64,000 bases of DNA from positions 3,078,001 to 3,142,000 of the forward strand of contig NZ_CP023449.1 of NCBI RefSeq assembly GCF_002355275.1, written 5' to 3'. Positions 27,472-36,500 of the stretch are shown piece after piece. How positions within the stretch are numbered: the first letter of the stretch is position 1; every line of letters starts with the position of its first letter. The DNA is from Rhizorhabdus dicambivorans (GTDB lineage: Bacteria > Pseudomonadota > Alphaproteobacteria > Sphingomonadales > Sphingomonadaceae). Under the pieces are notes generated by a model, which searched no databases, was not told the origin of the DNA, and was given only the letters and a program-made list of their open reading frames with translations. Both the position numbers and the translations under genes were made by a program.

Positions 27472-27487
27472 GTTCGTATTTAGGCAC
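27472..27487. promoter_or_regulatory. Shared 16-bp site, copy near TonB receptor 2
   Basis: GTTCGTATTTAGGCAC here differs from GTTCGTTTTTAGACAC at 36501-36516 by two bases. It lies about 100 bases upstream of the receptor start, in inverse orientation to the gene. GTATAG is close by in both copies. An AraC-family binding site is the likely meaning. Confidence 0.5.
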
Positions 27488-27528
27488 ATATCGTTCGAGA
27501 TGCCGACACTATGCGGCGCCAATTCGTT

Positions 27529-28302
27529 TCAATGGAATAGGGCGCCGCCATCGGCCGCCAGGATCTGCCCGGTGACGAACCCGCCATCGTCGCTCGCGAA
27601 GAAATAAATGGCGTTCGCGACATCGTCCGCCGCCGCCGGCCGCTTGAGAATCCGGCTACCGACGGCGAATTGCTCGAGCGCGCCGGAAAAATGTCCGGCC
27701 GCAACCACGCTCTCGGTCATGGTCATGCCGGGAGAAACGGCGTTCACGGTCACATTGTCGGGGCCGAATTCGGTAGCGAGCGAGCGGGTCATGGAGATGA
27801 TCGCGCCCTTGCTCGCGATATAGTGCAGCATGCCCGGCGCGCCCTTGAACGCCGTGCCCGATGTGAGGTTGATGATGCGGCCCGATCGCGCGGCCCGCAT
27901 ATGCGGAGAGACCGCCCGACACATCCTGAACATGCCGAGGACATTGACCTCGTAGACGCGCCGCCAATCGTCGATCGACTGCTGTTCGAACGGTTCGGGT
28001 GTGAGTTCGGCCGATATCGCCGCATTGTTGACGAGGATGTCGATCCGGCCGAACCGCGTGACGATCTCGTCGACAGTCTCGGTCACGCTCCGATCATCGG
28101 TCACGTCGAGGGTCATCGCATGAACGTACAATCCCCGTTCGGCCAGCGTCCGGGCCGAGATGTCATGGCCCTTGATATCGGCGAGTACGACGGTGGCCCC
28201 CTCAAGCGCGAACCGCTCCGCCGCCGCGAAGCCGATGCCGTAGGTCGCTCCGGTCACCAAAGCAATCCGGCCATCCAGCCGGCGCGATCCCATTCCACCC
28301 AT
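27529..28302 (-). CDS. Short-chain dehydrogenase/reductase
   Basis: A classical SDR of about 257 residues. The cofactor motif is TGATYGIGFAAAERF near the N-terminus, the N-N-A-x motif is DILVNNAAIS, the catalytic serine lies in INLTSGTAFKGAPG and Y-x-x-x-K is YIASK. LADIKGHD after the second strand has an acidic residue that favours NAD over NADP. Three in-frame ATGs (28317, 28302, 28293) are close together; 28302 has GGAAGG upstream. It would oxidise a hydroxy intermediate or reduce a ketone, possibly a hydroxyacyl-CoA before the thiolase step. Confidence 0.88.
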   Translation of the reverse strand: MGGMGSRRLDGRIALVTGATYGIGFAAAERFALEGATVVLADIKGHDISARTLAERGLYVHAMTLDVTDDRSVTETVDEIVTRFGRIDILVNNAAISAELTPEPFEQQSIDDWRRVYEVNVLGMFRMCRAVSPHMRAARSGRIINLTSGTAFKGAPGMLHYIASKGAIISMTRSLATEFGPDNVTVNAVSPGMTMTESVVAAGHFSGALEQFAVGSRILKRPAAADDVANAIYFFASDDGGFVTGQILAADGGALFH

Positions 28303-28346
28303 CTTCCAACCTTCCATCCGGACCGGCCAACGGCGGGCCGATCACG

Positions 28347-29135
28347 CTAGCGCAGAACGTCCGCCCCCGGGAGCGCCAGCGCCTGGCCCCCATCGGCGTT
28401 CAGCAAGACGCCGGTGACATAGCCGGCAAGGTCCGAAACGAGGAACAGGATCGCCCTGGCGATATCGTCGGGCACGGCGACCCGGCGCAGCGGATTTCCC
28501 CCGGCGATCCGGGCCCAGGCTTCGGCGGGCAGCAGATCCAGCAAGCGGGGGGTCGCGACGAAGCCCGGCACGACCGCATTGACCCGCACGCCGGAGGGCC
28601 CCAGTTCCTGCGCCGCGCAGCGGACGTATTGATGGAGCGCCGCCTTGGCTATCCCATAGACCGTCTGGTTGGGACTGGCCGTCATGCCGGCGAGCGAGCC
28701 GATGAAGGTCAGGCTGCCGCCGCCCCGCTCGGCCAGCATCGGTCCCGCGATCTCGGTGGCGAGCATCGCGTGGCGCAAGACGATATCGATCTGCCGGCCG
28801 ACGGCCATATCGTCGAGTGCGCCGATCCGCGCTTTCATGGCCATGCCGACGATGTCGACCACACCGGCGAAGCGGTTCCCGAAACGGTCGGCGGCCTCGG
28901 CGAACAACGCGACCATATCGTCGCGATCGATCGCATCGGCGACATGCGGCACGCCGCCCACCGCGGCGGCGATCGCCTGCGCCCGTTCGGCGGATCGATC
29001 GACACACATCAGGTCGGCCCCCGCGCCCGCGAGCGCTCGACAGGCTGCGTCGCCGAGACCGCCGCCGCCCGCTCCCAGCACCACATAGGCGCGCCCGTCG
29101 AGCCGCGCGGCGCGGAAAGGATCCTCAAGCGCCAT
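28347..29135 (-). CDS. Short-chain dehydrogenase/reductase, atypical
   Basis: A 262-residue SDR. The cofactor loop is LGAGGGGLGDAAC in place of the usual T-G-x-x-x-G-I-G, but the rest is regular: FVGVV-type strand as FAGVVDIVG in the N-N-A-G position, serine in FIGSLAGMTAS and YGIAK as Y-x-x-x-K, plus the C-terminal TGVLLNADGG. ATG 29135 overlaps the end of the alpha/beta hydrolase gene by 11 bases; a longer frame to 29495 runs through that gene and is rejected. The missing N-N-A-G asparagine may change proton relay, so its chemistry could differ from the neighbour SDR. Confidence 0.85.
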   Translation of the reverse strand: MALEDPFRAARLDGRAYVVLGAGGGGLGDAACRALAGAGADLMCVDRSAERAQAIAAAVGGVPHVADAIDRDDMVALFAEAADRFGNRFAGVVDIVGMAMKARIGALDDMAVGRQIDIVLRHAMLATEIAGPMLAERGGGSLTFIGSLAGMTASPNQTVYGIAKAALHQYVRCAAQELGPSGVRVNAVVPGFVATPRLLDLLPAEAWARIAGGNPLRRVAVPDDIARAILFLVSDLAGYVTGVLLNADGGQALALPGADVLR

Positions 29136-29868
29136 GAAGAAACTCGACGGCCAGCCGCTGAAGCCTAGGCGACGCCAGCACATCGGTATGCTCGGTATCG
29201 GGGATGACCACCGCCCGGCCATTGGGAAGGGCAGCGGCGACGACATGGGGATCGCCCACGATCGGATCGAGCGCGCCGGTGGCCAGCAGCACCGGCCCGT
29301 CGATAGCGGCAAGATCGGACGGCACCGGCACCGCGCGCGGCGACGACAGGCATGCGACCAGCGGCGCCAGTTCGTTGCCGAGCGCGAGCAACATGGCGGC
29401 GAAACCGGCCAGACCCGGCGGCACATTCTCCGGGTCGCTCCCGTCCAGCGCCTTGATGAACAGGCTGGACTGGACATGCGCGAACAGGTTCGCACCGACG
29501 CTGACCGTCACGAGCGAGGCCATCCGGCCGGGGTGCTTCCGCGCGATGTCGAAGGCGGTGCGCGCGCCCATCGAATGGCCGATGAAATGGGCGCGCCCGA
29601 TATCGAGATGGTCGAGCAGGTTGAGCACGTCCGCGGTCATCTGCTCGGCGGCATAGGCCGAAGGCTCCAGAGGCTTGTCGCTCAGGCCATGGCCACGGCT
29701 GTCGAGCGCCACCGCCCGCAAGCCCCGCGCCTCGAACAGATCGAACCAGCCCTTTTCGATCCAGCAGGTCCGGGCGCTCATTCCGAAGCCGTGCAGCATG
29801 ACGACCGGCGTGCCCTTGCCGCCGGCTTCATAGTTCAGCTTCAACGCACCACTGTCGAATGTCGGCAT
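29125..29868 (-). CDS. Alpha/beta hydrolase (MhpC/BphD-like)
   Basis: A 247-residue alpha/beta hydrolase. The oxyanion motif VVMLHGFGMSARTCW and the nucleophile elbow IGHSMGARTAFD (serine in G-H-S-M-G) are followed by an aspartate in LATGALDPIVGD and a histidine in PDTEHTDVL. The fold and operon with an extradiol dioxygenase and flavin hydroxylase suggest a meta-cleavage product hydrolase that splits a C-C bond. Equally, it could hydrolyse an ester or thioester. It lies eight bases after the acyl-CoA ligase gene. Confidence 0.85.
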   Translation of the reverse strand: MPTFDSGALKLNYEAGGKGTPVVMLHGFGMSARTCWIEKGWFDLFEARGLRAVALDSRGHGLSDKPLEPSAYAAEQMTADVLNLLDHLDIGRAHFIGHSMGARTAFDIARKHPGRMASLVTVSVGANLFAHVQSSLFIKALDGSDPENVPPGLAGFAAMLLALGNELAPLVACLSSPRAVPVPSDLAAIDGPVLLATGALDPIVGDPHVVAAALPNGRAVVIPDTEHTDVLASPRLQRLAVEFLHGA

Positions 29869-29875
29869 GATATCG

Positions 29876-31510
29876 TCACCTCTCTCGGATCTGGGAGCAT
29901 GTCGCGCTTGCCGAAGCGTCGCGCATTATCGGTGCGAGACGCTCCCGCAGCTCGGTTTTCGAGATCTTCTCCAGGAGGCCGCGCGGCAGACGGTCGACCA
30001 TATAAACCGCGCTCACGACCTTGAAATCCGCGAGATTTGCGCCGCAATAATCGATGATCCGCCGGGCAAGATGGTCGGTGGGGCCTTCTTTGGGGACCAC
30101 GAAGGCGACCGGCACCTCATCGAGCATATAATGCGGCTGCCCCACGACCGCGCAGTCCTCGACCAGCCCCGATTGGAGGATAACGGCTTCGATTTCCGAG
30201 GCGGCGACATTCTCGCCGCCGACCTTGAGCATATCCTTGTCGCGGTCGCCGAACAGCAGATAGCCGTCGTCCGTGACCAGGATGACATCGCCGGTGTCGA
30301 ACCAGCCATCGGCGTCGAAGGCCTTTTCGGTGGCCTCCGGCGCGCCATAATATTCCTTGAACAGCGAGACGCCGCGCACCCCGCGGACGTACAGCCGGCC
30401 GCGCTCGCCCGGCCCGGCGATCGCGCCATCGGGCTTGCGGATCGCGATGGCATATTCGGGCGCCGCCCGCCCTATCGAAAGCGCAGGGCCCAGATGATGG
30501 GCATCGCAGGTAATGCCCTGGCTGAGGGTCTCGGTCATGCCCCACCAACCCAGCGTCGGGATACCGAATTGCCGCGACGCATCGGGCATGTGCACCGAGG
30601 TTCCCCAGAACCTGTAATGATGGCGCGGTACCGCGATCCCCTCCAGCGCCTTGACCGTGAAGGGAATGGTCGAGAGCCAGGTCGTCTTGTGCTTGAGCGA
30701 AACCTCCCAGAAGCGCGACGCCGAAAAACGGGGCTGGAGCACCAGCGTGGCGCCGCACCACAAGGTCGAGAGCATCGAATAGGATTGGGCGTTGGTATGG
30801 AACATGGGCAGGAAGACGAGGGCGACATCGTCATGCTGCAGATGCATGTGGCCGGACGATATCATCCCGCCCCACAGGCCGTTGGCATGCGTCCATAGCA
30901 CCGCCTTGGGCCGCGACGTCGTACCCGAGGTGAATTGCACGCCGAGATCGGCGAAAGGATCCACTATCCTTTCAGGACAACCTGCGATATCGCTAAACAG
31001 ATCGGCGAACCGAACCATGGGGGCCTCAGGCACGGGATCAGCAGGCTTTCCGGCGTCATTGTCGGTCACCGCGACGAAGCCGAGCGCGGGGCAGGCATCA
31101 CGGACCATGCAGGCGAAAGCGGGCTGGGTTATCGCGCACACCGCGCCGGTATGTTGGGCGAAATAGCTGAGATCCCGCGCGACCGATCGAGTGTTGGTCG
31201 AGACGACGATCGCGCCCAGGATCGCACAGGCGAACCAGCTGATCAGGAATTCCGGCGAATTGTCGAGGTGGAGCAGGACGAAATCGCCCTGCCGAATGCC
31301 GCGCCCAGCAAGACCGGCGGCGAGTGATCGCGCGCGGCTGCGGAACCGGTCATAGCTCCAAGTCTTGGTCTCGCCGTCAAAGGGCTCCCAGATCAGAAAG
31401 GGCTTGTCCGGCACCCGATCGGCCCAGCTGTCGAGCAGCCAGGGGATATCCATCCCGCGCATCGCATCGCGCAGCGACTGATCGCGCTTGTCATCAAGGA
31501 TGTTGCTCAT
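29876..31510 (-). CDS. Acyl-CoA synthetase (AMP-forming)
   Basis: A 544-residue member of the ANL superfamily. The ATP-binding P-loop is VQFTSGTTSRPKAVLWTHA, the adenylate motif is GWWGMTETLSQG, the hinge is DGWFDTGDVILVTDDGYLLF and the catalytic lysine region is LPRGLLEKISKTELRERL. ATG 31510 is chosen for AGAGGG just upstream; ATG 31525 is an alternative. It would activate a carboxylic acid released by ring cleavage, feeding the SDRs and thiolase of this operon for shortening. Class is closest to medium-chain or crotonobetaine-type ligases by eye. Confidence 0.9.
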   Translation of the reverse strand: MSNILDDKRDQSLRDAMRGMDIPWLLDSWADRVPDKPFLIWEPFDGETKTWSYDRFRSRARSLAAGLAGRGIRQGDFVLLHLDNSPEFLISWFACAILGAIVVSTNTRSVARDLSYFAQHTGAVCAITQPAFACMVRDACPALGFVAVTDNDAGKPADPVPEAPMVRFADLFSDIAGCPERIVDPFADLGVQFTSGTTSRPKAVLWTHANGLWGGMISSGHMHLQHDDVALVFLPMFHTNAQSYSMLSTLWCGATLVLQPRFSASRFWEVSLKHKTTWLSTIPFTVKALEGIAVPRHHYRFWGTSVHMPDASRQFGIPTLGWWGMTETLSQGITCDAHHLGPALSIGRAAPEYAIAIRKPDGAIAGPGERGRLYVRGVRGVSLFKEYYGAPEATEKAFDADGWFDTGDVILVTDDGYLLFGDRDKDMLKVGGENVAASEIEAVILQSGLVEDCAVVGQPHYMLDEVPVAFVVPKEGPTDHLARRIIDYCGANLADFKVVSAVYMVDRLPRGLLEKISKTELRERLAPIMRDASASATCSQIRER

Positions 31511-31544
31511 GCCCTCTGCCGCCATCGGCTCGCCGGACAGCTGC

Positions 31545-33056
31545 TCAGACCGGCTCGGCGCAGCGGAGCGCCTCGACGACATGAGCGATTATGGCATCGA
31601 TCTCGGAAGCGCTGTCCGCCACGCCCACCAGATAGCGGTCCGGCCGGACCAGCATCGCAGCCCCGCCCAGCGGCGTCAGTGCATCACGCACCGTGTCGGT
31701 CGCATCGGCAAGGATGACCGCATCCAACGCCTCAAGCGAAGCCCTGGTAAGGGGCGACAGCTCCTCGATCAGCGCGGGATCGCCCACGAGCGCGAACCGA
31801 TAGCCAACATGATCGTCGAGCAGCCTGCCGTCGGCGAGGCGCGGCTGCGGCGAAAGCCTTCCCCCCGCCCTGGCGAAAGGGGGATGCAGTCCAGGCCCCA
31901 TCAGCGGCCGTGCCTGGGCATGCTCGTAATCCTGCCGCTTCATCGCGGCCAGCTCCTCCTCGGTCGCGGTCGCCATCCACTGCAATTTCTCGCCGACATC
32001 CCCGGCGATCCTGACCAGCATATGGGCGTGCGGCCAGCGCTCGGACTGATAGCTGTCGAGGATCGCGTCCGGGGAGGTACCCTTGACGACGCGCGCCAGC
32101 TTCCATGCGAGGTTCGTGGCATCGCGAATAGCCGAACAGACACCCTGGCCAAGGAAGGGCGGCGCAAGATGGACGGCGTCACCGGCAAGAAGAATCCGTC
32201 CTTTGCGCCAGTTCTCCGCCACCCGGGAATGGAAATGATAAACATGCGCGCGCAATACTTCATAGTCGCCCGGCTTGAACCACTTGCCTACAAAGTCGGC
32301 GATCGCCGTGTCGCTCTTCACCTCGGTATCGCTGCGATCCTCGCTCATCGAAAATTCGAAGCGCTGCATATTCTTGGGCATCGGAACATAGGTGATCGTT
32401 TCCTCGGCGGTCACCTTGGTCCAGGCTTCGCGTGACAGATCGAGTTCGACCCCGTCATGGACGTGGATGTCGACGATCATCCAACGCTGGCTGGGGGCCA
32501 GCTGCTCCCACGCGCTGCCGATGTGCTGGCGTGCGAAGGAGTTCGCTCCATCCGCGCCGACGACATAGCCGACGGTGACCTGCTCGACGGGGGCATCCCC
32601 GCCCGACTCGGCATCGCGGAAGTCGATCACGACGCCATCCCGGCCTTCCTCTAGGCCGACCACCTCACAGCCGAGTTTCAAGGTCGCGCCGTTGCGACGT
32701 GCCTTAGCCCGAAGATAATGCTCGATCTCCGGCTGAACGAAGAAATAGTCGCTCAGCCAGCCCTGGTCGGTCGGCTCGGGATCGATCGCGGCGAAGCCCG
32801 TGACGCGCTGGTCGAGCGCGTTATAGATCGAATAGTCGCTGGACGGTATGACCGTCCCCGGCAGATCGTCGACGATGCCGAGATCCCGGAACGTCCGCAT
32901 GATCTCATCATCGATGTGCGCGGCCCGCGGAATCTCCAGCACATCAGGCCATTTGTCGAACACGATCACGCTCAACCCGCTGCGCAGCAGCAAGTCGACC
33001 AGCACACCTCCGCACGCGCCATAACCGATAACGCCGACATCGAACTTCTGAGACAT
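31545..33056 (-). CDS. FAD-dependent aromatic monooxygenase (MhpA-like)
   Basis: A 503-residue class A flavin hydroxylase. The FAD motif is VGVIGYGACGGVLVDLLLRS, the D-G motif is VVGADGANSFARQ and the G-D motif is ILLAGDAVHLAPPFLGQG, in the usual order. The fold and length match 3-(3-hydroxyphenyl)propionate hydroxylase and related phenol hydroxylases that add an ortho hydroxyl with NAD(P)H. It lies directly upstream of the acyl-CoA ligase and just after the extradiol dioxygenase, so it most likely makes the catechol that enzyme cleaves. Confidence 0.9.
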   Translation of the reverse strand: MSQKFDVGVIGYGACGGVLVDLLLRSGLSVIVFDKWPDVLEIPRAAHIDDEIMRTFRDLGIVDDLPGTVIPSSDYSIYNALDQRVTGFAAIDPEPTDQGWLSDYFFVQPEIEHYLRAKARRNGATLKLGCEVVGLEEGRDGVVIDFRDAESGGDAPVEQVTVGYVVGADGANSFARQHIGSAWEQLAPSQRWMIVDIHVHDGVELDLSREAWTKVTAEETITYVPMPKNMQRFEFSMSEDRSDTEVKSDTAIADFVGKWFKPGDYEVLRAHVYHFHSRVAENWRKGRILLAGDAVHLAPPFLGQGVCSAIRDATNLAWKLARVVKGTSPDAILDSYQSERWPHAHMLVRIAGDVGEKLQWMATATEEELAAMKRQDYEHAQARPLMGPGLHPPFARAGGRLSPQPRLADGRLLDDHVGYRFALVGDPALIEELSPLTRASLEALDAVILADATDTVRDALTPLGGAAMLVRPDRYLVGVADSASEIDAIIAHVVEALRCAEPV

Positions 33057-33107
33057 TCAGGCTGCCCTTGATTGGAGATTTGGGAGGAAAGCCCCGGTGG
33101 CCACGGC

Positions 33108-34067
33108 TTATTCGGGCTCGACGGGCTGCTGTAAGGCGGTGATCTCGCCGAATGTCGGCGAGATGGGCGGCGACCAGATCGACAGGATATCGTCTTCGAT
33201 CGAGACATTGCTCGCGACATGGTCGTCATTGACCATGTCGCCATCGACGCAGTGCTCCAGCTTGTGGCCGAACGGGTCGCGCCAATAGTCGAACACCTCA
33301 CTGCCCAGGATATGCCGGCCGACCCCCCATTCGTGGAAATGGCCGGCGGCCTTCAAATGCTGGTGGCCGAGCATGAGATCGTCCCAATCGAGCGCGACGA
33401 AGGCGCAATGGTCGATCGCTGCACGGTCGGATTGCATCAGCGCCACCGTGTGATGATCCGTATAGCGCTCGCCCAGGCCGCAATGGAGGAAGGCCACCAC
33501 GGTCGCGTCCGGGGCGCCCGCGTAGAGCCGGTCCGAAATCTTCATTCCCAGCAGGCCCTCATAGAAGGCCCGGGCCGCGCCGAAATCGGGACAGGCCAGC
33601 ACGGCATGCTCCAGCCGGCTTACATGGGTGGGACCACGGAGCGGCCGCTGAAAGGTGCCGAGCCGCGGGTTCACGCCCGCATGGTTGAGCACCAGCGGCG
33701 CTCGGACAGCGACCGGCGGCGCCACCTCAAGGCCATGCAGGATATCGACCCGGAAACCGTTGGGATCGGACAGCACCGCCCGCACGCCACCGCCGGGTTC
33801 GTTCGATTCTTCCACATCACGGCCGGCCTGGGCGGCGATGGTCTCCAGCTCCGCCCGGCTATCGACCGTGAGGCCGATCCCCACCCCGCGCGCCTGCGGG
33901 CCACGCTCGGTGATGTGGATATGATGGCTGTCGCCCGTGCCGCGCATGTAAAGCGCCGAGGTGCTGCGGCTGGCACGCCGCAGCCCGAAATCGAGCAGGA
34001 AGCGCTCCATCAGATCCAGGTCGGGCGCCTGATAGCGCACATAGGCGATGCCGGTGACGCGGGCCAT
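33108..34067 (-). CDS. Type I extradiol dioxygenase, second module
   Basis: A 319-residue two-domain VOC protein. The metal ligands are H154 in SRLEHAVLACPD, H220 in AAIDHCAFVALD and E271 in FGHKLEHCVDGD, the type I extradiol triad. The start at ATG 34067 is four bases from the stop of the FAA gene; a longer frame to 34187 is rejected. It is only distantly similar to the extradiol protein at 22276-23202. It would open the catechol made by the MhpA-like hydroxylase of the same operon. Confidence 0.9.
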   Translation of the reverse strand: MARVTGIAYVRYQAPDLDLMERFLLDFGLRRASRSTSALYMRGTGDSHHIHITERGPQARGVGIGLTVDSRAELETIAAQAGRDVEESNEPGGGVRAVLSDPNGFRVDILHGLEVAPPVAVRAPLVLNHAGVNPRLGTFQRPLRGPTHVSRLEHAVLACPDFGAARAFYEGLLGMKISDRLYAGAPDATVVAFLHCGLGERYTDHHTVALMQSDRAAIDHCAFVALDWDDLMLGHQHLKAAGHFHEWGVGRHILGSEVFDYWRDPFGHKLEHCVDGDMVNDDHVASNVSIEDDILSIWSPPISPTFGEITALQQPVEPE

Positions 34068-34071
34068 GGCG

Positions 34072-35040
34072 TCAGGCGTCCGTCGCGGTCGGCGCCGATC
34101 GGGCCCCCGGCTTCCGTCCATAGGACGCGACGATCGCCGCCTCGACGTCGGTCCGGCTTTCGGGCGCGCGATGGTGCCCCTCGGCATCGGCGACGGGGTT
34201 GCTGAGCGTGCCGACGCCGGTCACCGAAATTTCACAGACATCGCCATGCTGCAGCAACAGCGGCGGCTGGCGCAATATGCCGACGCCTTCGCCCGATCCC
34301 GTCACGATGACGTCGCCGGGCAGCAATTCGGTGAACTGCGAGATATAGCTGATCAACTGCGGGAAGGTGAACAACAGGTCGCCATAGGGCATGTCCTGGA
34401 CGATCCTGCCATTGACGCGGGTGGTCAGATGCAGCGCTTCGGGGGGGCCGGCTTCGTCCGGCGTCACCAGCCATGGCCCGAAGGCGCCCGACCGGGGGAA
34501 ATTCTTGCCAGCGGTGAACAGAGGCGAATGCATCTGGAAATCGCGCAGCGACCCGTCGTTGAAGCAGGCATAGCCTGCGACATGGCCAAGCGCCTGGTCT
34601 TCGGGCACGAACCGGCCATAGCTGCCGATGACGATGGCGATTTCGCCCTCATAGTCGAAGAGCGGCGTGCCGTTGGGCTTTTCAAGAGGCACGCCATGGC
34701 CGACCTGGGCGCGCGCCGTCCGCATGAACAACCATGGCCGCTGCGGCTTGACGGGGAAAAGCCCCAGCGTCTCGCCGACCTCGTCGAAATGCGACTGGGT
34801 GTTGAGCCCCACACAATAGATGGCGCCGGGATTGGGGATGACGGGCAGGAAAATGACGTCGTCGGGACGATGATCGGCGGGCGCCTCCAGCAGGCCACGA
34901 TCGAGCGTGTCGAGGCCCCGTTCGAGTAGCGCTTTCAGATCGGCGATCCCGTCCAGGCGCGAACCGAGATCGACGATGCCGTCGTCGCGGACCAGCCCGA
35001 AGCTGTCGCGGCCGCCGGCCCGGTAACTGGCGAGTTTCAT
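34072..35040 (-). CDS. Fumarylacetoacetate hydrolase family protein, second module
   Basis: A 322-residue protein with the FAA metal site: FDYEGEIAIVIGSYGRFV gives E-x-E and GYACFNDGSLRDFQMH the aspartate, then GKNFPRSGAFGPWLVTPDE and VIVTGSGEGVGILRQPP. The last loop has S-G-E-G instead of the T-P-E-G seen in the other copy. The start at ATG 35040 follows the thiolase gene; a frame to 35313 is rejected. It is likely to hydrolyse or isomerise the product of the extradiol dioxygenase encoded four bases downstream. Confidence 0.88.
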   Translation of the reverse strand: MKLASYRAGGRDSFGLVRDDGIVDLGSRLDGIADLKALLERGLDTLDRGLLEAPADHRPDDVIFLPVIPNPGAIYCVGLNTQSHFDEVGETLGLFPVKPQRPWLFMRTARAQVGHGVPLEKPNGTPLFDYEGEIAIVIGSYGRFVPEDQALGHVAGYACFNDGSLRDFQMHSPLFTAGKNFPRSGAFGPWLVTPDEAGPPEALHLTTRVNGRIVQDMPYGDLLFTFPQLISYISQFTELLPGDVIVTGSGEGVGILRQPPLLLQHGDVCEISVTGVGTLSNPVADAEGHHRAPESRTDVEAAIVASYGRKPGARSAPTATDA

Positions 35041-35068
35041 GATGTGCTTCCCTATAAGGGCCTGGATG

Positions 35069-36241
35069 TCAGGCGAGGCGATAGAGGGTGACGACGGCCG
35101 CGCCCGGCACGCCGATATTGTGCTGGAGCGCGATGCGGGCATCTTCCACCTGCCTCGGCCCGGCCCTGTGCCGCAGCTGGTTGCAGAGCTCGTAGCATTG
35201 GGCGAGGCCGGTCGCGCCGATCGGGTGTCCCTTCGACATGAGCCCGCCCGACGGATTGACGACGAACTTGCCACCATAGCTATTGTCCCCGTCCTCGACG
35301 AGGCGAAGCGCACCGCCGGCTTCGCACAGACCGAGCGCCTCGTAGGTCAGCACCTCATTGGGCGTGAAACAGTCGTGCAGCTCGACGAGCTGGACGTCGT
35401 CCGGCCCGACCCCGGCCTGCTCATAGGCTTGCGCGGCAGCACGGCGGCTCGCATCCGCGCCGACCAGCGCGATCGGGTCTTCCCAGGCGATCGGCCGATC
35501 CGTCGCCATCGCCTGGCCGATGATCTCGACCGACCCGCTGATGCCATGGCGGCTGGCGAAATCCTTGCTGCAGATGACGGCCGCCGCCGCGCCGCAGGAG
35601 GGCGGACAGCACATCAGCCGGGTAAGATAGTCGAGATAGAAGATCTTGGATTCCAGAACCTCATCGACCGTCAGCGGCGCGTTGAGCAGGGCAAGCGGAT
35701 TGCGCTCGGCGTGGCGCCTGGTCTTCACCGCGACCTTGGCGAAGATGTCGGAAGAAACGCCGTAGCGGCGCATATAATGATCGCCAGCGGCGCCGAACAT
35801 CCGCAGGCCCACCGGCGCTTCGGGATAGCCCATGGCGCCGAGCGCATCGGCATAGACGCCGGATGGATATTCGCGCTCCGGCCAGCGCGTTCCCAGCGCC
35901 CCGGGCTCCATCTCCTCGAAACCGAAGGCCAGCGCGCAATCGACCGCACCGGATTCGACCGCCTGCCGCGCGAGGAACAACGCGGTCGAACCCGACGAGC
36001 AATTGTTGCTGACGTTGACGATCGGGATGCCGGTCATGAAATTGTCGTAAAGCGCGATCTGCGCGCCGCCCGAATCCCCGTAGATGTAACTGCCATAGGC
36101 CTGCTGGATCAGGGTGGGATCGATCCCGGCTTCCTCGATCGCGCCCTTGATCGCGCGGGACGCCATCACCCGATAGGGCTCCTGCATCCCGGGCTTGACG
36201 AACTTGGTCATATCGACGCCGGCGACGACTGCGTTGGGCAT
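35069..36241 (-). CDS. SCP2-type thiolase / lipid-transfer family protein
   Basis: A 390-residue thiolase-fold protein. The active cysteine is C81 in VSNNCSSGSTALF, the histidine lies in VELHDCFTPNEVLTYE, and the C-terminal motifs are KGHPIGATGLAQ and LQHNIGVPGAA. This set is that of sterol carrier protein X-type thiolases, which cleave branched or ring-derived 3-oxoacyl-CoA, and of related Ltp aldolases. No DUF35 partner gene is adjacent. ATG 36241 has AGGA upstream; a TTG at 36259 is an alternative. It is the first enzyme gene of the long operon. Confidence 0.88.
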   Translation of the reverse strand: MPNAVVAGVDMTKFVKPGMQEPYRVMASRAIKGAIEEAGIDPTLIQQAYGSYIYGDSGGAQIALYDNFMTGIPIVNVSNNCSSGSTALFLARQAVESGAVDCALAFGFEEMEPGALGTRWPEREYPSGVYADALGAMGYPEAPVGLRMFGAAGDHYMRRYGVSSDIFAKVAVKTRRHAERNPLALLNAPLTVDEVLESKIFYLDYLTRLMCCPPSCGAAAAVICSKDFASRHGISGSVEIIGQAMATDRPIAWEDPIALVGADASRRAAAQAYEQAGVGPDDVQLVELHDCFTPNEVLTYEALGLCEAGGALRLVEDGDNSYGGKFVVNPSGGLMSKGHPIGATGLAQCYELCNQLRHRAGPRQVEDARIALQHNIGVPGAAVVTLYRLA

Positions 36242-36288
36242 GGGGAATGATCCTGGCAAAGGGTTGGGAAGAAGGGATCGCGAACGGG

Positions 36289-36381
36289 TCAGCAGGCGAT
36301 GCGCTCGGCATCGGCCTCTTCCAGCTCCGGGCGCTGATCGGACCGTCTCACGGCGCGTGCGCGAACGAAGCCAACGCTCAT
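36289..36381 (-). CDS. Short peptide with strong ribosome-binding site
   Basis: A 30-codon frame starting at ATG 36381 with GAGGAGAGAGAC directly upstream, the strongest Shine-Dalgarno in the area. The peptide is charged, with an Arg-rich middle and an acidic end, and has no membrane segment. It ends about 50 bases before the thiolase start and lies in the leader of that operon. It could be a leader peptide, a remnant of a longer gene, or a real small protein. No relative is recognised. Confidence 0.4.
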   Translation of the reverse strand: MSVGFVRARAVRRSDQRPELEEADAERIAC

Positions 36382-36500
36382 GTCTCTCTCCTCGCTCGGT
36401 CTTTCGCCCGGTCCGCCAGGGTCTGGCGGTGGCCGCATTTCATCGGCCCGTTGTGGAAGAGAGTTTGCATTGAGGCGGTTAGGACGTATAGCTTATTATC

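Noticed and set aside
28347-29495. 382-codon version of the second SDR
   Set aside because: The first 120 codons run through the alpha/beta hydrolase gene in another frame; the SDR fold begins at ATG 29135.
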